Part shown: piece by piece, positions 56,516-64,000 of the stretch
Layout: each line of letters begins with the position of its first letter
Position numbering within the stretch: the stretch's first letter is position 1
NCBI GenBank assembly: GCA_009176605.1
Contig: SEYY01001217.1
Coordinates: forward strand, 1 to 64,000
Direction of reading: 5' to 3'
DNA length: 64,000 bases
From: Armadillidium nasatum
Taxonomy: Eukaryota; Arthropoda; Malacostraca; Isopoda; Armadillidiidae
Program-made: the position numbers and the translations under genes
The notes under the pieces: model-generated
What the model was told of the DNA's origin: nothing
The model's database searches: none
What the model saw: only the letters and a program-made list of their open reading frames with translations

Positions 56516-57454
56516 AAGGAAAAAAATTACCATGAGACTGAATGAAAGGAAAGGAAAATAACCATCCCTAATGTGATCAGTCACTAAGAATACACTGGCA
56601 CAGGCTAAGCTCCCCACCTTATTCAGCAAACTAAGAAATTTGTGTCTCATAAATATTCAATAAAATTTATGGTTAATTCTTACCAAAGGTTTAACACTAT
56701 TACATCTGACTCCCTTCCAAGTTTGAAGAATATTTCAAAGTGAAATAAAAATAATAGAACCAATTAAATTACTTACAAAAGCTAATGACAAAAGCTAAGA
56801 AAACAACACAGCCTACCTATCAGGAACAATGACGCAAATATTTTTTCCCCATGCTAAACAATTTTATGTATCAATTTACACATTATCTTACAAGGTATAT
56901 TTCAATGAAATGCACAATATATTAAAAGGCAATAATATTATACCTCTAAATGACTGATAGGGATACAAAATGAAAGCATATATTGTAATAAATAAACATC
57001 ATATTTTAACAATTAACATTGTAATATTTTGAGTAAAGCCACTGTGATATTCTCATTAAATTGTAAAGTGCAAGACTTCTGTCTAATACCTTACTGTGAC
57101 AAAACAACAAAAATGGGATATAAAATACATTATTTATTTCTGTTTATATCGACAATTATTGACAGAAGAAAAAGCATAAATAAACTTGAAAACTGTATAT
57201 GTAACATGTATACCTAATGTCTAAATCATTACTCATCACTACTGTATAATTAATAATACACATTCGAAAGAACCTAATACAATGAAAAGGATAAAAAATA
57301 GTTGAGATTTGCTGGATTTTCAGGTATCATTCTTAAATCTTCTGTACGTAAGCTAGAAATTAAAACTGGAGAATATTTTGCAGAAACAAAACAATGAAAC
57401 ATAATCAAGCTTACTAAGTACAGAAAATTAAATAAAATAATGATAATGCCTTAC
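56513..57454 (-). other. Probable intron of the ZMYND19-like gene
   Basis: Non-repetitive, AT-rich sequence downstream (in gene sense) of the single exon. I searched by eye for the next ZMYND19 exon (the VVH-N-VTVDNRLDNL region) and did not find it, so it must lie below 56.5 kb, most likely beyond the transposon nest and outside the window. No other gene is evident. Confidence 0.5.
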
Positions 57455-57621
57455 CATAATAGCTCATGAACATACTGGCCACTACTTCTTCCCTTAAAAA
57501 TATCATATGCCCATGCATAAATTGTAGCTCCATTTCCATTCTTGTCAACTTGTATTTTTGCTTCAAAAGCTAACTTCTGAACTAAAGTAATATCTCTTTC
57601 ATCCAGGAGTGAATATTTTGT
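57455..57621 (-). CDS. ZMYND19: Single internal exon of a ZMYND19-like gene
   Basis: The 167-bp minus-strand exon reads TKYSLLDERDITLVQKLAFE, then AKIQVDKNGNGATIYAWAYD, then IFKGRSSGQYVHELLW. Human ZMYND19 (MIZIP), from memory, has TKYTLIDEQDIPLV, EVDADGNGAKIFAYAFD and GRGSGRLLHELLWE at the same place. It has a proper acceptor (pyrimidine run, TCAG before ACA) and donor (TATTATG then GTAAGG). It starts in phase 0 and ends within the Trp codon. ZMYND19 is a conserved MYND-finger protein reported to bind melanin-concentrating hormone receptor 1. The MYND finger itself would be on a later exon. No stop or frameshift is present, so this is probably the live host gene. Confidence 0.87.

Positions 57622-61912
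<4,291 letters not shown>

Positions 61913-62001
<89 letters not shown>
61913..62001. repeat. (TA)n microsatellite, about 89 bp
   Basis: A pure TA tract. To its right is the leader region of a gag-like gene. Confidence 0.98.
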
Positions 62002-62004
<3 letters not shown>

Positions 62005-62192
62005 CAACTAAATACAAGTCACAAGCCTAGGCTAGGATTGGATACCTAAATTCGTACCAAATAACTAAGGCACTACTGTGTAATCTCGCCTTCCAAATAC
62101 TTTTAAAAAAAAACAAAAAAAAAATATATATGCATATATAAATAAATAAAACTAAATAAATATATAAAATAAAGAAATAATTAAATTCTACG

Positions 62193-63018
62193 ATGCCTTC
62201 AAAGAAAAATAAAACTAGGCCAAATAATATATTAGATCCTTCCACCTCTGGCATTTCTGTGACTCCAGTAGAAGTGGATAATGAAGCATCTACAAATAGA
62301 ACTGATAACCAAGGCACAGAAAGACCTATTCAACGAACTTCAGAAGGAAGTGCCTCCAGTGAAAGTTCATCTTCCAGAAGCCCATCACCTGAATATGAAA
62401 ATATAGGAAAATTCTTATGATCCAAGATTTACTATGATTCAACAAAAGAGACATCGATAAGTGGTTTCAAAAATTAGAATGGTTATTCCGGCTTTATTTT
62501 GTGACAAAACCTATCGAGAGAATCCAACTGATGGGACCTTTGTTACCTTCTGCAATTATTTCCCATATTCAACCTCCTTTAACTGAAAATACTTACGAGG
62601 AGTTGAAAAAAGTGTTGAGATCTACCTATGCTCCCTCTGCCAGGGAGATAGTTGAGGGCTTATTTCAACAGAAATTGAAACCTGGTGAAAAACCCTCAGA
62701 ATATTTAAATAGAATAAGGCTTTCACTTGGAGACTCAGCTTTTGAAGTTATGATACAAAATAATAAAAGTTGCAAAAGAAATGTTCCTTCAAGTCTTACC
62801 TGAAGACAATGCACCAGTGCTTGAAGTATTAACCAGAGATCTCTCAATATATAAAATGGCCGAAGCTGCTGACAAATACATGAGTCGCCGAAGCAGAATT
62901 GCATCAGATCATTATAGCAATGATTCTCTCAATGAATTAGGCACTTTTCCTACAAGAACTTCAAGAGAACAAACTCCACCACCTTCCAATTCCTACCTAT
63001 GCTGTGAATTGCTAAAAA
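62193..63018 (+). pseudogene. Ty3/Gypsy-type gag fragment (fossil)
   Basis: From the ATG at 62193 (MPSKKNKTRPNN) a Ser-rich N-terminus leads to a capsid-like part: WFQKLEWLFRLYFV near 62465, MGPLLPSAIISHIQPPL near 62530, TYEELKKVLRSTYAPSAREI near 62590 and LKPGEKPSEYLNRIRLSLGD near 62680, then RDLSIYKMAEAADKYMSRR near 62840. This order is that of Gypsy gags. It is broken about twice and runs into the assembly gap. No LTR was identified. The 190 bp before the ATG are AT-rich. Confidence 0.72.
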
Positions 63019-63019
63019 A

Positions 63020-63119
63020 NNNNNNNNNNNNNNNNNNNNNNNNNNNNNNNNNNNNNNNNNNNNNNNNNNNNNNNNNNNNNNNNNNNNNNNNNNNNNNNNN
63101 NNNNNNNNNNNNNNNNNNN
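63020..63119. other. Assembly gap (100 N)
   Basis: Exactly 100 N, the usual placeholder for a gap of unknown size. Sequence on the two sides need not be adjacent. Confidence 0.99.
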
Positions 63120-63484
63120 TATAAGTAATTAAAGTGTCTAGAAAAGGTATGCTATTATTACTCCTCACTTACAAATCATAGAAATATTCATAATCATTTA
63201 CCTAACATACAAAATTCTCAATTGATTAAATCAGTACAAAATACAAATAACAGAAAATTAATAGAGACATTTATCATCAAAAATACACAAAACATTAACT
63301 TAATAAAAGGCGACATTCCTCTTGACAACATCACGAATAAAATGCTAAATAGATCCAATAGTTTACGCCGGACCTTGAAAGATCTACCAACGTTGCCAGA
63401 ATAACCATCTAAAAAGAAGCTATACCAAAATTAACATCAAGCCTAAGAAGAATTTATATAACTCGTTCTGAAAACGGCATCAGC
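63120..63484. other. Unassigned sequence after the gap
   Basis: AT-rich, with a 60-codon open frame at 63222-63404 (NINLIKGDIPLDNITNKML) of no recognised family. It may be the upstream region of the next gag-like gene. Confidence 0.4.
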
Positions 63485-64000
63485 ATGACGATGAAAGGTG
63501 GAAAGGAGGAAGAACAACATTATCAGGAGACTCAGACTCAGGAGAGAAGGAGTAGAGGTAAAAGAGTGTGCCCTACTTTTGAAGGTATCGAGGGAGAGGA
63601 CTATGACATGTGGAGAAAAAGGGTAACGCTGTGGTACAGACTGGAAGGAAAATATTTGGAATGTCCCGGAGGTGAAATTATGCTTAGCCTGGGTGAAAAG
63701 GCATTTCAAAGTGTTTACAACGTAGAGTTCGAGGGGTTGGAGAGACAGGTAGGAATGGAAAAGGTATTAGAAGTATTGGATAAGAGATTTGGAAAAGAGA
63801 AGAGCAGAGATCTTTATGACAAGATTCTGGAATTTTTCAGGATAAGAAGGAATATAGATGAATCAATGAGAGAGTATATAGCAAGGTATGAGATGGTGGA
63901 GAATAATTGTAAAAAGGCTGGAAAGGTGGACTTAGGGGAGGATATGAGGCGTGTTCATCTGTTAGAAGGTTCCAATATAGGAGAAAATCAGAGACAAATG
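63485..64000 (+). CDS. gag-like ORF start, runs off the window
   Basis: From the ATG at 63485 the frame is open for 172 codons to the window edge. It reads PTFEGIEGEDYDMWRKRVTL, LGEKAFQSVYNVEF, LEVLDKRFGKEKSRDLYDKI, DESMREYIARYEMVENNC and LLEGSNIG. The F-G-x-x-Y-x-x-W-R opening followed by L-D-x-x-F and a S-x-x-E-Y-I-x-x-Y/F-E pattern is that of the gag of Copia-like or related LTR elements. No zinc knuckle or pol is within view. It is a different family from the gag before the gap. The part seen looks unbroken. Confidence 0.55.
   Translation, partial: MTMKGGKEEEQHYQETQTQERRSRGKRVCPTFEGIEGEDYDMWRKRVTLWYRLEGKYLECPGGEIMLSLGEKAFQSVYNVEFEGLERQVGMEKVLEVLDKRFGKEKSRDLYDKILEFFRIRRNIDESMREYIARYEMVENNCKKAGKVDLGEDMRRVHLLEGSNIGENQRQM

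Overview
This is a stretch of metazoan, most likely arthropod (perhaps crustacean), genome. It is dominated by transposable elements and long pure (TA)n microsatellites. The metazoan call rests on BEL/Pao, Ty3/Gypsy, Jockey-type LINE and hAT elements and on one spliced host exon that matches ZMYND19. The arthropod or crustacean call is an impression from repeat style and is not proven. The only host coding sequence I can support is that exon (57455-57621, minus strand). I saw no tRNA, rRNA, CRISPR or prokaryotic-type genes.

Layout. 1-3.4 kb: 3' part of a BEL/Pao element and the start of its LTR. 3.5-4.4 kb: a unit repeated in direct-inverted-direct order. 4.4-6.3 kb: decayed hAT element A. 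6.3-11.6 kb: Gypsy-OTU copy 1, lacking its 5' part. 11.6-12.1 kb: fragments of a hexamer-repeat MITE and of LINE A. 12.2-15.6 kb: an ancient Gypsy relative. 16.9-19.1 kb: decayed hAT element B. 19.3-29.4 kb: Gypsy-OTU copy 2, the longest. 29.4-33.5 kb: a large foldback (inverted-repeat) locus holding LINE A copy 2. 33.6-37.4 kb: an LTR element with gag and a captured piece of a TDP-43-like (TARDBP/TBPH) RNA-binding gene. 37.6-41.6 kb: a very young Gypsy element with a self-priming signature. 41.6-43.1 kb: dispersed repeats and a hexamer-repeat MITE inside (TA)n. 43.1-46.4 kb: LINE B. 46.7-49.1 kb: an old BEL/Pao remnant split by an unknown insert. 49.9-51.2 kb: LINE A copy 3. 51.3-56.4 kb: Gypsy-OTU copy 3, with gag but no polymerase. 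56.5-58.9 kb: host introns around the ZMYND19-like exon. 59.0-61.7 kb: LINE D. 62.2-64 kb: two different gag-like genes either side of a 100-base assembly gap.

The main points of interest are these. (i) An LTR element carries a TDP-43-like RRM1. (ii) A Gypsy lineage, present as three copies plus an older relative, has an OTU-like domain between RNase H and integrase. In the env position it has a third ORF with SGNH-hydrolase-like features, behind an AT-rich spacer that ends in a splice-acceptor-like sequence. (iii) A young Gypsy has a 15-nt perfect complement between its LTR and the bases just after the LTR, as in Tf1-type self-priming. (iv) (TA)n tracts meet mobile-element ends so often that they look like landing pads. 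All family calls come from reading motifs by eye; no database search was possible.
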